64,000 bases of DNA from Wolfiporia cocos (Eukaryota; Basidiomycota; Agaricomycetes; Polyporales; Phaeolaceae): NCBI GenBank assembly GCA_029448655.1, contig JACCLO010000010.1, positions 2,666,001-2,730,000 of the forward strand. The letters run 5' to 3'. Made by a program: the position numbers and the translations under genes. The notes beneath the pieces are model-generated. The model searched no databases. It was given only the letters and a program-made list of their open reading frames with translations, and was not told the DNA's origin. Below, piece by piece: positions 21,395 through 32,793 of this stretch. Numbering within the stretch: position 1 is the first letter of the stretch; every line of letters begins with the position of its first letter.

Positions 21395-24300
21395 GGAGGA
21401 AGCACGCCGTCTTACCTCCCGAAAGCGCAGCCCATGTAATTACATCGTATGAACGCAACAGATCGCTATTCATCCCTATAACCCTGGAGCTGCAAAAACC
21501 CGTGACAGTAAATGCCCTCATTGACTTGGGAGCCATGTCCTCCCTCATCCACCCCAAACTCGTCATTCGACACAGAATCCTGACTCGACCAATCAAGAAC
21601 CCCATCACCATTCGCAATGTGGATGGGACCATCAATAAAGAGGGACAAATAGATCGGGAAGTAACCCTCACTATCGGATACGGAGGGAAGAGACACAAGG
21701 TCCACTTCCTTGTCAGAAACATCGGAAAGGAAGACATGATCCTCAGATATAATTGGCTAAAGAAGGAGGGACCCAAAATCGACTGGATCAAGGGGAAGGT
21801 CGATGTCACTCCTAACAAAACCCCAGAAAAAACCCGAAGCGCGGACGTCACTATTCACCTCGATACAGTCGAAATGACCGTAACGCCCGAAGGAAAACTA
21901 CCAACCCGCGGAACCGATGGAGCCATCGGCTATGACCTCTATGCCTCCAGACCAGAAGAGATAACCCCCGGAGGATGGAAGGCAATCCCCACCGGAGTCC
22001 ATATGAAAATCCCGAAGGGATCCTATGGAAGGATCGCCTCGCGATCAGGCCTCACTCTCAGACATGGCCTGACAGTAGGAGGGGGCGTCATCGACCCTGA
22101 CTACAGCGGAGAAGTCCAAGTCATACTATTCAACCAATCGACAACCACTCACCACATCATTCCCGGAATGAGGGCTGCACAGATTATATTCGAGCAAGCC
22201 ATAACCCCTGATATAATCCAGGTCGAAGGGCTCGACAAGACTGAACGAGGAGAGAAGGGTTTCAGCTCCACTGATAAAGGAGAAATACCAAAGGGCCCTG
22301 ACCCTAGTACAGAAGACCCCTCGAAGGAACTACCCTCCGAGGAAGAACACCAACTCCTATGAAGGTTTATCAAAATGAAAAGGAAGCTGACTGCCCCGCG
22401 AACTGAGACCAAACACAGATTCAGGAAGAGGATCGCACGGCTCTCCCGCATTCGAAAAGCCATGACTAAATCTCAAGAGTTTGTGGGAACGGCAGGAAAA
22501 AGCACTGATGAAACAATCCTCCCGGAACACCTGAAAGACTTTGCGAAAGTCTTCAGTAAATCGGCAGCCGCTTCCTTTCCACCGTCGAGACCCTGGGACC
22601 TTGCCATCGAACTAAAACCTGATTTTGTACCCTGAGACTGCAAGGTCTACGCTCTGTCCCCCAGGGAACAGAAGGGCATGGGCAAATTCCTAGAAGAAAA
22701 CCTCGCCAAAGGTTTCATCCGACCCTCAAAGTCTCCGATGGCCTCCCCCGCTTTCTTTGTCCCAAAAAAAGATGGGGGCCTGAGGCCTTGCCAAGACTAC
22801 AGGTATCTAAATGAAGGAACGATCAAGAACACATATCCCCTACCCCTAATATCCGAACTCATCGAGAAGCTAAAAGGGGTGAAGATATTCACCAAGATGG
22901 CCCTACGAGCAGGATATAACAATGTGCGGATCAAAGAGGGTGACCAGTGGAAGGGCGCATTAAAGACGAATGCCGGTCTCTACGAGCCCACAGTAATGTT
23001 CTTCGGGATGTGCAACTCACCCGCTACGTTCCAGTCTATGATGAACGAAATTCTCAAGAAAGAAATAGCAGAGGGTTGGGTAGTGGTATACATGGACGAC
23101 ATCCTCATCTTCTCCCCAGACCAAAGCATACACCAAGAACGAGAACGGCGAATTCTGCGAAAGCTCGCCGACAACAAGTTGTTTGTGAAGCCGGAAAAAT
23201 GCGCTTTCGGAGTTCACAAGGTAGAATTCCTAGGACTAGTGATCAGCTCAGGACATGTCCAGATGGACCCGGCCAAACTTCAAGGAATTCAGAAGTGGCC
23301 CGCCCCACGAAATGTCAAAGGGGTCTGCTCCTTCTTGGGCTTCGCAAACTTCTACCGAAAATTCATCGATCACTACTCCACACATGCTCGACCACTCATT
23401 GACCTCACAAAGACCACAACAGGGAGCGGGTTCAAATGGACTGAACGAGAAGAGAAGGCCTTCGAATTCCTGAAGCGTCAGTTCATAAAAGCCCTGTCCT
23501 TGTCACTCCCCGACAAAATGAAACCATTTATCCTCGAGACAGATGCATCTCAATACGCCCTTGGTGCAGTACTCAAACAAAAGGATGATGAAGGGAATGA
23601 ACGGCCAGTAGGCTACCTCTCCCAATCCCTCACTGCAGCTGAACGAAACTATGAAATCTACGATCGAGAGCTTCTCGGAATAATCCGTGCCCTTGAAGAA
23701 TGGCACCACTTTCTAGAAGGAGCACCCCACCAGATTCTGATCAGGAGCGATCATCAGAACCTTACTTACTGGCGAAGCGCCCAGAGATTAAATTGGAGAC
23801 AAGCAAGATGGCACCTCTTTCTGTCCCAGTTCGACATTCGGTTACAACACATACCTGGAAAGAAATTGATAATGGCGGACACCCTCTCGCGCCTCCTAAA
23901 CTTAGATGGCTCAGAACACGACAACGAAGATATCCTCATGTTACCCGACAAATTTTTTGTCCACGCCATCAAGATACCGATCATTGATCGGATCAAGATC
24001 ACGAAGCCTCTCGATCCGATCGCAGAACAGGCTCTCCGCTCCCTCAGAACTGGAGAGGCTGCCCCTTCGAGGACAGCAATGGAAGACTGGCAGTACAGCG
24101 AAGGGATCCTCTTGTACAAAGGACGAATGTACGTTCCCAGGGACCCTACCCTGAGAAGGGATGTGGTCTCTAGATATCACGATCCAATCGCAGCAGGTCA
24201 CCCCGGAATCTGGGGGACAACACTGAAAGTACAGGAACACTTTTGGTGGCCTGACCTCCGAAAAACGGTGGCAGAATACGTCAAAGGATGCGCCATATGT

Positions 24301-25983
24301 CAGCAAATGAAACCCGACAGAAACCCGACGAAGCCGCCACTACAACCGATTCCGACAAAAAAGGATGCCCTCCCCTTTTCACAATGCTCCGTTGACTTCA
24401 TCACGGACCTTCCCCCGGTAGGGAAGTATGACTCAATTATGGTCATCATCGATCATGGGTCATGCAAAGCGATATCGTTGACCCCATGCAGCAAGACCAT
24501 CACCAGCGAAGGGGCGGCTGACATATTCCATCGGCAAATCTATTCAAAGTACGGACTCCCCTGGAAAATCATATCCAACCGAGGACCGCAATTCGCGTCT
24601 AAGCTCTTCCAAGGACTCTGTAAAGTCCTTGGAATCGAGTCCGCCCTCAGCACGGCCTACCACCCACAGACAGACGGACAGACAGAAAGAATGAACCAAC
24701 AAATTGAAGTCTACCTGTGCATATACTGCATGAACGACCCAAGACTTTGGGCAACGCGACTGGCAGATGTAGAATTCGCTCACAACACACGGAGAACTGA
24801 GGGGCAGCCTGCCCCTACAGAAGTAATCATGGGATATATCCCAAGAGGATTACCAGACGAAGTCAAAACCACCCAGGTACCCGCAGCAGCTCACTGACTA
24901 AAAGCCACACGAGAAGTGAGAGAAAAGGCAATTGCCGCTCATGAACTAACACAGAAGCGGATGGCAGGAAGGACCCTGCGAGACCTCCCTAAGTTCGACA
25001 AAGGGGATAAGGTCTGGCTCGACACCAAGAACCTCCACCTCCTGTATGAATCTCGGAAGCTTGCCCCCAAGAGGGAGGGACCATTCACTATCTCTGAAAA
25101 GCTTGGGAATGTAACTTATCGGCTAGCCCTACCACCTCGGTGGAAGGTACACCCGGTCTTCCATGTGGCCCTACTGAAGCCGTTCAATGAGACTGGGGTG
25201 CACGGACCTAATCATATGAAGCCGCCCCCGGAACTAGTCGATGGAGAAGCAGAGTATGAAGTCGAAGCCATCCTGAACCAACGACAATACCGAGGGAAGA
25301 AACAATATCTCGTTCATTGGAAAGGCTATCCATCGGCGGAAGACTCATGGGAAAGCGAAGCTAGTTTGAAGAACTCCCCGGACGTCCTCAGGGAGTTTAA
25401 AAGCAAGAGGACGAAGACCAGAGTCCGGCAGGTCGAAGAAATAGCATGTCGACGCCACTCCCTACACCCAGCCCGTCTGAACGACCCACCGCCCCGACGA
25501 TGCGGCGGTCTCTCGCAGTCCGCATGGGGTACCAGACAGGCAGGTGTTACGGCTGTTCGGAGGATGCACACATCCGCACCAGACACGCGCTCACCTGGCA
25601 CAGGTCTGACATTCCCCCCGGAGGGCAGGCGACCCCCTGGACCGATCGATTTGAACTCATACAGGAACTTACAGACATCTTTGACCAGTACCAGGATGTC
25701 ACGGAGAGGATCGTCCAACTCGAGTGTACGGCCCTCCTCCAACGACAGAGGCTTGGATGGTGCATCACTCAGTGGATCGACCACCTCGGGGCGACGACAC
25801 CATCATGAGTCCGGCGAGCATTCGCAGAAGTCGAAGTGGGTCCGCCCCGCCTCCCACGAACATGAAGCCCTGTCCCAGCCATGCCCCCCTGGCTACTCGA
25901 CGACGGCGAACTGGATTGAATCGCAGAACCATTCGATTTTATGGAACACAGTAATGTGGTACCTCGCGACGCTGCCATACTGA
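21346..25983 (+). pseudogene. Gypsy Pol (protease-dUTPase-RT-RNase H-integrase-chromodomain), broken
   Basis: The pol frame opens at 21346, overlaps the end of gag by 49 bases in the -1 frame and has no own ATG, suggesting frameshift expression. Order: retropepsin-like ALIDLGAMSSLI (21511, usual DS/TG is DLG here); dUTPase (21895-22275); RT with PSKSPMASPAFFVPKKDGG and YMDDILIF (23089); RNase H with ETDASQYALGAVL and SDHQNLTYW; integrase with GHPGIW and CAICQQ (H-H-C-C), VDFITDLP and STAYHPQTDGQTERMNQ; chromodomain YEVEAILNQRQYRGKKQYLV (25255). In-frame TGA at 22360, 22633 and 24895. RT motif A reads FTKMALRAGYNN, so the usual catalytic Asp is missing. The integrase reads SNRGPQF where SDRGPQF is usual. 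The frame runs past the chromodomain to a TGA at 25981 and overlaps ORF3 there. Confidence 0.9.
21895..22275 (+). other. dUTPase domain within Gypsy Pol
   Basis: All five motifs of the trimeric dUTPase family can be read in order: GAIGYDLYA (1), GRIASRSGL (2), GGVIDPDYSGEVQVILFN (3, with the catalytic Asp in VID), RAAQIIFE (4) and TERGEKGFSST (5, usual RGxGGFGST). It lies in frame between the protease and reverse transcriptase, with no stop inside. Such a domain hydrolyses dUTP and would limit uracil in cDNA. In other retroelements dUTPase also occurs fused to pol; here it looks better preserved than the RT and integrase active sites. Confidence 0.9.
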
Positions 25984-26525
25984 CCGCCCCCGCAGGACCT
26001 CGACCTCGAGAATCAGCGTGCCCTCCTCCGCATCCACGAGACGATGAATGACGCCCAGCTCGAGAGGGGTCGAGCAATGATAGGCCTTCCCCCTCGCCGA
26101 CCTCTGCAGCTGCTAGCGACGGAGTTAGTAACCAATCTCCATCAGTTGAGATCATCACCTGGGAGGAGTGGGAGCAAGGGAGGGACGGATGGGACGAACC
26201 CCTCTATCAGTTACCTACCTGGCTCAGACAGCATCTCTGGACCCACCACCACCACCAGCGGTATGAGTCAGGAGAGTATCTTCATGCCGTCCCCTCCGCT
26301 CGCTCACCACCCCGACCATCTACCGAGGAACCCTGTCGTCGATGTGGTAGCCCCTGGCATTGGATCCTCGACTGTCCTGATTACAGATGCCCCACCTGCA
26401 GAGTCACGCAGCCAGGACATCGCGTCAGCGAATGCGCCCTCTATCAGGTATGGATCCCCCCTCCAACGCCTCCGCTCCCCGATACAGATGCAGGGTACAA
26501 CGATCCCAACCAGGAGGCCCTTTGA
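25446..26525 (+). pseudogene. Gypsy ORF3, double zinc-knuckle protein, broken
   Basis: A third frame begins MSTPLPTPSPSERPTAP at 25446, overlapping the run-on of pol. It carries a helical segment (ELTDIFDQYQDVTERIVQLE, then TALLQRQRLG) and later two CCHC-type knuckles, CRRCGSPWHWILDC (CX2CX4HX4C) and CPTCRVTQPGHRVSEC (CX2CX6HX4C), ending at TGA 26523-26525. In-frame stops at 25806, 25863, 25917 and 26049 are all TGA. Around 25985-26100 a different frame (LENQRALLRIHETMNDAQL) looks more protein-like, so small indels have probably shifted the middle. Similar extra ORFs occur in mushroom Gypsy elements; their role is not known to me. Confidence 0.65.
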
Positions 26526-26554
26526 GTGGCCGTGATGCTTGGATTTCATCGAGG

Positions 26555-26580
26555 GCAATGAGGGTTTGAGGGGGGGGTGA
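26555..26580 (+). promoter_or_regulatory. Polypurine tract before 3' LTR
   Basis: GAGGGTTTGAGGGGGGGGTG lies immediately before TGTTACG of the 3' LTR, the expected place for plus-strand priming. Confidence 0.7.
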
Positions 26581-27122
26581 TGTTACGATTCTACCAGGTA
26601 CACTCGAATATTCTCTTTGACGCCTCACCGTGTATGAGGACTTAGTGTTCAACCGCTGTACCCAGCACTCTATTTCTAGGGGCCTCCACTCAACCGTAGG
26701 CCCTGTTTCATGTATAACAACCCTATGCCCAGTCTCCGTGTCCACATCGCGTTCTAGCTGATATTCTGTGTCTAACCACAGTAGTTCTACGTTTCACCCT
26801 TTGTTGCGCTCAACCGCAACACTTCTCCTTTATTACTTATATCGTTAGCCCAACGGACTTAATAGTAGCAGTACCAAGGACACTATGACCCCAATTAACA
26901 GACTGTAGTATATAACCTGATGTAAATACCAGTCGAGTTCCTCAGCTCGACCTTGTTGAATTACAAGGATCTTATACTCGTTCTCAAAGGCTTGAGCAAT
27001 TAAGCCCGCAGCTTGTATATCGATGCTCTGACTCTGAGGAGTCCGACGAGTAGTGTGCTACTCGATACGCTGAGTAACTCGACTTAGTTATTTTGTGTTG
27101 AACGGATATTCGATCCGTAACA
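26581..27122 (+). repeat. Gypsy 3' LTR
   Basis: 542 bp, TGTTACGATTCTACC to CGATCCGTAACA, followed by the duplicated target GAACT at 27123-27127. It keeps more CG than the 5' copy at its 3' end (CGATCC against CAATCC). Confidence 0.93.
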
Positions 27123-28029
27123 GAACTCACCATTGTTTGAGTACAATACAGGGACTTGTTGCACAACCAACCTCCCTGGAGACTCGTGACTGTACAGGGC
27201 ACAACCCCTGATGTACTAGTGTATTAGGGATTGTTTCAGACCTGACAGATCCAACTCTGTCACTGTTTTGTATTTATCTACTGATTGACAGATGGCATTC
27301 AACCACCATATTTCCTCTCATTCCTATCCATCATTACAGGTTCATCACTGCATACTTATCCTATGTTTCAGACTAGATTGTACATAGTAGCAGTGACATC
27401 TGGGATGTGTAGGGCTATAGACACTTTGAGCAGTATACAAACTCATGTAACTATGATTGAGGCTCTTCAGCTCAACCTTGTTGTAATAACAAGAGTCTTA
27501 TACTCACTCTCAAACTTGGGAAACCAAGCTCAGTATTTACTGAGCTCTAGGACTGAATCCTCTAGGTGCCCTTCAACTTATAGGACCCTACAAAGAATTC
27601 CTTAGGCTATTTCAGCTTATTGGACCAAAGGCGAGTTAATGTGTCTTGTCTATTGAACTAATATCCTCAACCAATGATATCACATGAATGACAAGTCCTA
27701 TGGACTTGGTGCTGAAGACATCATATTCACAAACTTGAATATAGAATGAGAATGGGTATACAACCTGTAACAATGTGTCCAAGTTGAACATCATGAAGTT
27801 GTCCACTAGAGACAAGTTGTCCCCAGAAGGGTCAGATGGATTCCTGGGTGGATGACTTGACCTAGTGGTTCCAGAAGATGCTCACCATCTGAAAGAGAAG
27901 TGTCACAGAATATGCTTGGCTCCCTATTGGGACTATAAGCTGTTGTAGTGATGCTACAGAGATATGACTATGGAAGTACCATGCAGATGGGCAGTATGCC
28001 AACAATAGGTGCCCAGCATGGGATTTGAA

Positions 28030-28230
28030 CTGCAGAAGTAGCCGGACCCATAATAATAGCTGAGCTGTTGTCATAGCCATTTTGGGGGAGTGGATAACAC
28101 CTCTCATTGGCATGTCACATTGGGTCCATGGCACATCCTGTGATAAGAAGCTGGACAACCCACTAGGTTCAGTTTGCAGACAGTGCTCAATTTCAAGAAG
28201 TCGATCATCCAAGAAGCCTCAGATATTGCT
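28030..28230 (-). repeat. SINE-like repeat with tRNA-like boxes
   Basis: The minus strand carries AGTTCAAATCCC, a good B box, about 45 bases after ACAGCTCAGC. The neighbouring block CTCTCATTGGCATGTCACA..GGCACATCCTGTGATAA is repeated in diverged form near 31540-31585. No acceptor stem, so not a working tRNA. Confidence 0.35.
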
Positions 28231-28322
28231 GGCAGCAGACCAAGGGGTGAACAAGGAGAGTTGGAGGAAATGCAAGCTGAAGGAGATAGGTCAGCTGAGG
28301 TTCCAGAGATTGATCTGAGTGG

Positions 28323-28887
28323 TGACACAGTCTTACCTGACTGTGGGACCACGCTAGCGGGGATCTCCTAACGCTCTAACTCCTTATCCACAGGGACGAG
28401 CGGACGTGGGGCGGCGAGTCCAGCTGTAGGGCGTCGCTACCAGACTAGCATGTATGTGGTGAGACAAGCATGTTGGAGGGCGACAGGCGCAGGCACACAC
28501 AGAGAGGAGGAGAGGGGCCTTGTGCCCTAAGTCGAGAATCTTAGAGATGAGGATAAGCCTCATCTCGTCGTACGTTATATACATGAGTGTAGTAGCTAAG
28601 TGGCTTGCCCTAAAGACGCGGTCTGTGCACCGTACCTAAAGGTCCACATGACTAGTGACTACCGTAACGTACCATGTACATACTGTGACCGTGATATGGG
28701 GATGGGCGCGTACCCAAGTGCACACGTACATCTTATCTTATCGTAATATCTACTAGGTCTGGCGTCTAACATAAGAGGGATGGACATGGAGGTGCTAACG
28801 TAGGGATCCAGGGGCTGCGAGTTCGCCAGACTACCTGTGAAATACCTAAGAAAATAGCAGGGCATGCCACAGCGTAATACTGTGACA
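28323..28887 (-). mobile_element. Solo LTR, family L
   Basis: Starts TGACACAGTCTTACCTG and ends AATACTGTGACA, flanked by AGTGG at 28318-28322 and 28888-28892. It is opposite in orientation to the copies at 8707 and 18274. Rich in CG within CG-poor surroundings, so a later insertion. Confidence 0.85.
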
Positions 28888-29008
28888 AGTGGCTGAGCAT
28901 GGTTTCCAAATAGCAGTACTGGTGGGTTGGTCACCCCTCAAAGGTCATGAACCAGATCCAAGTCCTCTGGCTGGAACATGGACATGTCCAAGTCAGACAT
29001 CATAAAGG

Positions 29009-29664
29009 TGTTACAGATATTTCATTTCTTTAACACACATGGAACTCACCATTGGGCAAGTATTTTACAGGGACTTGTTGTGCAACCAACCCCCCTGAAG
29101 ACTCGTGATTCTACTGGGCACAACCCCAGTTGTACTAGCTTACTAGGGCTCATCTCAGTCTGACAGATCCGACTTTGTTATCATTTCACATTCATCTTGT
29201 GATTGACAGATGCTGGATCGACCACCAGCATCATTCTTATTTATCATTCCTGTCTATCATTACAGATCCATCACTGCATACTTATAAAATGTTTCAGACC
29301 AGGTCAAATGTAGTAGCAGTAGCATCTGGGACATATAGGACCTAAGACACTTAGCATAGTATATGAACTCATGTAACTATGGTCAAGGCTCTTCAGCTTG
29401 ACCTTGTTGTAATAACAAGAGTCTTATACTCATTCTCAAATGAAGGGAACTTCACTCAGTATATTCACAAGCTCTGAAAACTAAGTCCTCAAAGTGCTCA
29501 TAGACTTCTCAGACTTAGGCAAGTCATCCCTGGACTTGCATATTGAACTTATATCCTTATAAGAGAGAACTTGGATATTGAACGAATCCTCAAATCTTTC
29601 AACTTAGGATAGAAGATGTATATTCATGGGCTTGAACATATCAAACAGGTATATGACCCATAAC
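29009..29664 (+). mobile_element. Solo LTR, family M
   Basis: TGTTACAGATATTTC to GACCCATAACA. Internally matches the split copy at 19028/27128: GAACTCACCATTG, CAGGGACTTGTTG, TCTTCAGCTTGACCTTGTTG. No exact target duplication remains. Confidence 0.65.
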
Positions 29665-30244
29665 AGCAGGATGGTGTGGATGCCAAAACAGCCAAGATCA
29701 CAATGAGCAGGCACTAGTGTTGGATGTATCAGTGAGACCAGGCTAGTGTTAGATGGTAGGGAGGCCAGAGGCATTTCAAGAAGGGTTCAGTGATCAGAGT
29801 AGCCATTGGACAAGTAAGCTTCTGGGCCAGAAGCAATGGGAGTTTTTGTATATAAGCTGTAGACAGATTTTGGGATAGGACAGGCAATATACAGCCCAGA
29901 TCTCTAGCTCCAATTTGTGTTCCAAGTCTTAGCCTTGTTCTCGAAGTCCCCATCTAGTCACCATCAGTTTCTCAATTCTGACAATTCTGACAAATCCTAG
30001 TTGAGCCCCAAAGGAGTCCTCTTTTTCCTGACTCTCTTTGCATAATAACCAAGCTAGTTTTGGAGTGACCACAGGCCTTACTGACTAGCTGGCCACTTAT
30101 CCCAACTTCACCACCAAGAACACTTGTTTAGCTTAGCCAGTTTGGGAACCAAACAACTGCACCAGCTTGCATAACACAGCTGATTCAGACCCTGGTCGAT
30201 GGAAGCTGACCACTTAGCATAGCCAATCTGAGTGCAATCAGCCT
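29665..30244. other. Repeat-derived spacer, no gene seen
   Basis: Almost no CG; words such as CACTTAGCATAGCCAAT recur here and at about 30850-31110, suggesting an old degenerate repeat. Confidence 0.35.
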
Positions 30245-30803
30245 TGTCACAGACCCACCTGTCTGTGCGACCATGGCAACATGGGGACTCCATACATGCC
30301 TGCATAGCTGCAAGTCCACGGCACCGCCATACTCATAGGTCCATCCAAGCAACAGAGTCGCGAGGTGCCCAGACGTCGACGTCGCAAGCTCACAGACTAG
30401 CAGACAAGATGTGGGCCCCGGGCCAGTAGTAACGCAGACATGATAATGAGTAAGGGGGATTATCCCATTGACGAGAATCTGAGAGATGGGGTGTAAGCCC
30501 ACATCTCGACGTAATATATACATGAGCATAGTAACTACGAGTCTAGCCCTAAAGTAATGGTCCGTGCACATTATCTATGGGGCACCTGACAAGTAACGCT
30601 ACATGTGATACTGTGACCGTAACGTGTCCGTACCTGAGGTGCGCGCTACCCTACAGCGCTAAACTACTGAGTCAGATGATCTAGATGGCAAGGAGGAGAC
30701 GCTGGAGGTGGCTGAGGATCAGGAAGGCGCACGCGCACCTAGCGGCGCCTGTGAATACCTATAGCGAGGGATGTCAGAACCCCCCACCGGGAATTCTGTG
30801 ACA
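30245..30803 (-). mobile_element. Solo LTR, family L
   Basis: Starts TGTCACAGACCCACCTGTC and ends GAATTCTGTGACA. It is flanked by AGCCT at 30240-30244 and 30804-30808. CG-rich in a CG-poor setting; closest by eye to the 8707 copy in reverse orientation. Confidence 0.87.
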
Positions 30804-31529
30804 AGCCTGGAAGAATCACCAGTTGACCATGACAATGCTACAACTGGGGCCAATCACTTAGCCAAACCAATTTGGATGAGGAAACCTCAATGACATCAGC
30901 TCCAACCAGTTCTAACATCACGACTGGACCCACTCACTTATGCTAGCCAATTTGGGCACAGATAGACCAAAGCCAACTGCTTAGCATAGCCAATTCAGAC
31001 ACCTGACATCCCAGTAACATCATCACCACTCAGCCCCAACCTTTCAACAAGCCACTCATTTTGGATAGCTGGCTTGGATGCCATATGATGGAGACCACTC
31101 ACTTAGCATTTGCTGATTTGGTTGGACACCTCAGTAACACAGGAAATTTGGGAGCATGAACAGCTCACCCCTCATGTAGTGTCCAAGCTTGTGTACCACT
31201 AGCTATCCTGGAGGCCCTAACCCAGTGAACCCATCCTGGTTATTGTGGGCAGACCCTCCACTGGCACATCAATGCTACTACTGTACAATCAACAGATAGG
31301 AATGTTGTGGTTGAGCACAACAGTGGCTGAAACATGATAGGATCCATGGTTAGACATGGAAGGTGGCTAGAAGCCCAGTAGGTACAGAATACAGGGCATA
31401 GGGCTGATAGACCTGTAATGGTGCCCTGTTTTAACAGGACCAGCTAGGGTGCAGCATGGTGCAGGGCTGAATGCTAAGCCTCATTGTACAAGTAGTCAAA
31501 AAAATTGTCTGCAAGATATTGTAACAGAG

Positions 31530-31690
31530 TGGCTAATGCCTCTCATGAACAACACTGCATGGGTTCATGGCATGTCTCATGATAAAACTGCCATATTGAG
31601 GATTGAACCTTCAGCCTCAGGAAATCAGCCACTAATCAATCACATACACCATAATAACCACTAGACCATTGAGGAATTTGGCAGGTCAAA
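31530..31690 (-). repeat. SINE-like repeat, second copy
   Basis: The minus strand has TGGTCTAGTGG (A box) and, about 50 bases on, GGTTCAATCC (B box). The flanking sequence is shared in diverged form with 28030-28230. Not a functional tRNA: the ends do not pair. Confidence 0.4.
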
Positions 31691-31962
31691 TTCTGCATTG
31701 CTTATGAGCTCAACAAGGAAATTTTTCTTTCATCTACAAAATAAGTTACTGACTGACTTCAAAATATTGGTCAAATAGAGCACTAGCTACAGTAGAACTA
31801 CACTATCATCATCCTTACATAGTCAATAGGGAGATATTGGGTTCAAGAGTCACAAAATTGTTATGTCTGGGCATGTCACATTTGGCCATGTAGGAACTGA
31901 TCACATGCCAATGCAAGCACATTAGCCACCTATGCTAAAAGGGCACCAATGCCAGTGTTTGT

Positions 31963-32499
31963 TATGATATTATATGGGCCATCCATTTTTTGACTACTCA
32001 TGCAATGAGACTTAGTGTCCAATTACCCTGCACTGTGCTGCACTGTATCCTAGTTAGTCCTGCTCAACCAGGGCACCATTCCATGTCTAACAACCCTATG
32101 CCCTCCACTCCATACTTGCTGGGACTTCTAGCTGTCTTCTGTGTCTAGCCATGGAGTATATCATGTTTTAGCCACTGTTGCACTCAACCATAACATTCCT
32201 ATCTGTTGACCATGTCACAGTAGCATACACAACCCCATGGACTTAATGGTAGCAGTACCATGGACACTATGACCTTGGATACTGACTAGCATTATATAAA
32301 TCCATGTATTTACTGGCTGAGCTCTTCAGCTCAACCTTGTTGTCTTAACAAGGGTCTTATATTTGCTCTCAAACTTGGGTGACCAAGCTCTGCAGATATA
32401 TTTGAGTTCTAGCTCTCAGGTAGTGATCTTAGAGCAGGCAGTGTGTTACTTGCCACACTAAATAGGTATTTAGCTAGACAAATATTTGATCCATAACAG
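31963..32499 (+). repeat. Diverged solo LTR related to the Gypsy LTR
   Basis: TGTTATGATATTAT to TTGATCCATAACA. Shares with 19063-19604 the blocks GTCTAACAACCCTATGCCC, TTCTAGCTG, GACTTAATGGTAGCAGTACC and CTTCAGCTCAACCTTGTTG. All CG sites have become TG or CA. No target duplication seen. Confidence 0.65.
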
Positions 32500-32793
32500 C
32501 CTAATGATTATATGACATGCTTCATTACTTCTGTCCCTGAGGTTAAGGGTTTAATCCTGGCAGTTGCACATTTTTATTGATTGAAGGCAGATTAATCTGC
32601 TCAAGTAGATCAATCTGAATTTTCCCACAGTGACTGAGCAGTTGGGAAACTGTGTAGTCTAAGTGAAAGGTAGCTGGTAAATTAATTGAAACTCTATATT
32701 GCCCCATTCATTGAATGAACAGGATCAGAGCTTGCTAATGTAAATTTACTCCTTCCTTACTCAGATATCTTAAGTCTGTGGAGCAGCACCTCT

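Larger units (their letters stand above)
19063..27122 (+). mobile_element. Ty3/Gypsy chromovirus with dUTPase and a third ORF
   Basis: Two LTRs of 542 bp (TGTTACGATTC..CCGTAACA) bracket gag, a pol frame ordered protease, dUTPase, reverse transcriptase, RNase H, integrase and chromodomain, and a downstream zinc-knuckle ORF. The 5-bp duplication GAACT lies at 19058-19062 and 27123-27127. The chromodomain and domain order place it among chromoviruses. Every frame contains TGA stops and key residues are changed, so the copy is dead although the LTRs differ at only about 11 sites. It inserted into an older LTR (family M). Confidence 0.93.
19028..27772 (+). repeat. Solo LTR of family M, split by the Gypsy element
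   Basis: TGTTACAATTATC at 19028 runs into the Gypsy insertion at 19063 and continues after it at 27128 to about 27772 (..CCTGTAACA). The same sequence runs uninterrupted at 29009-29664, which supports the split: both continue through GAACTCACCATTG, ACAGGGACTTGTTG and TTCAGCTCAACCTTGTTG. The outer target duplication is no longer recognisable. Confidence 0.65.

Noticed and set aside
19649..26525. TGA read as tryptophan in this organism
   Set aside because: Neighbouring genes use TGG for Trp and normal stops; CpG decay of CGA explains the pattern more simply. Kept as a testable alternative.
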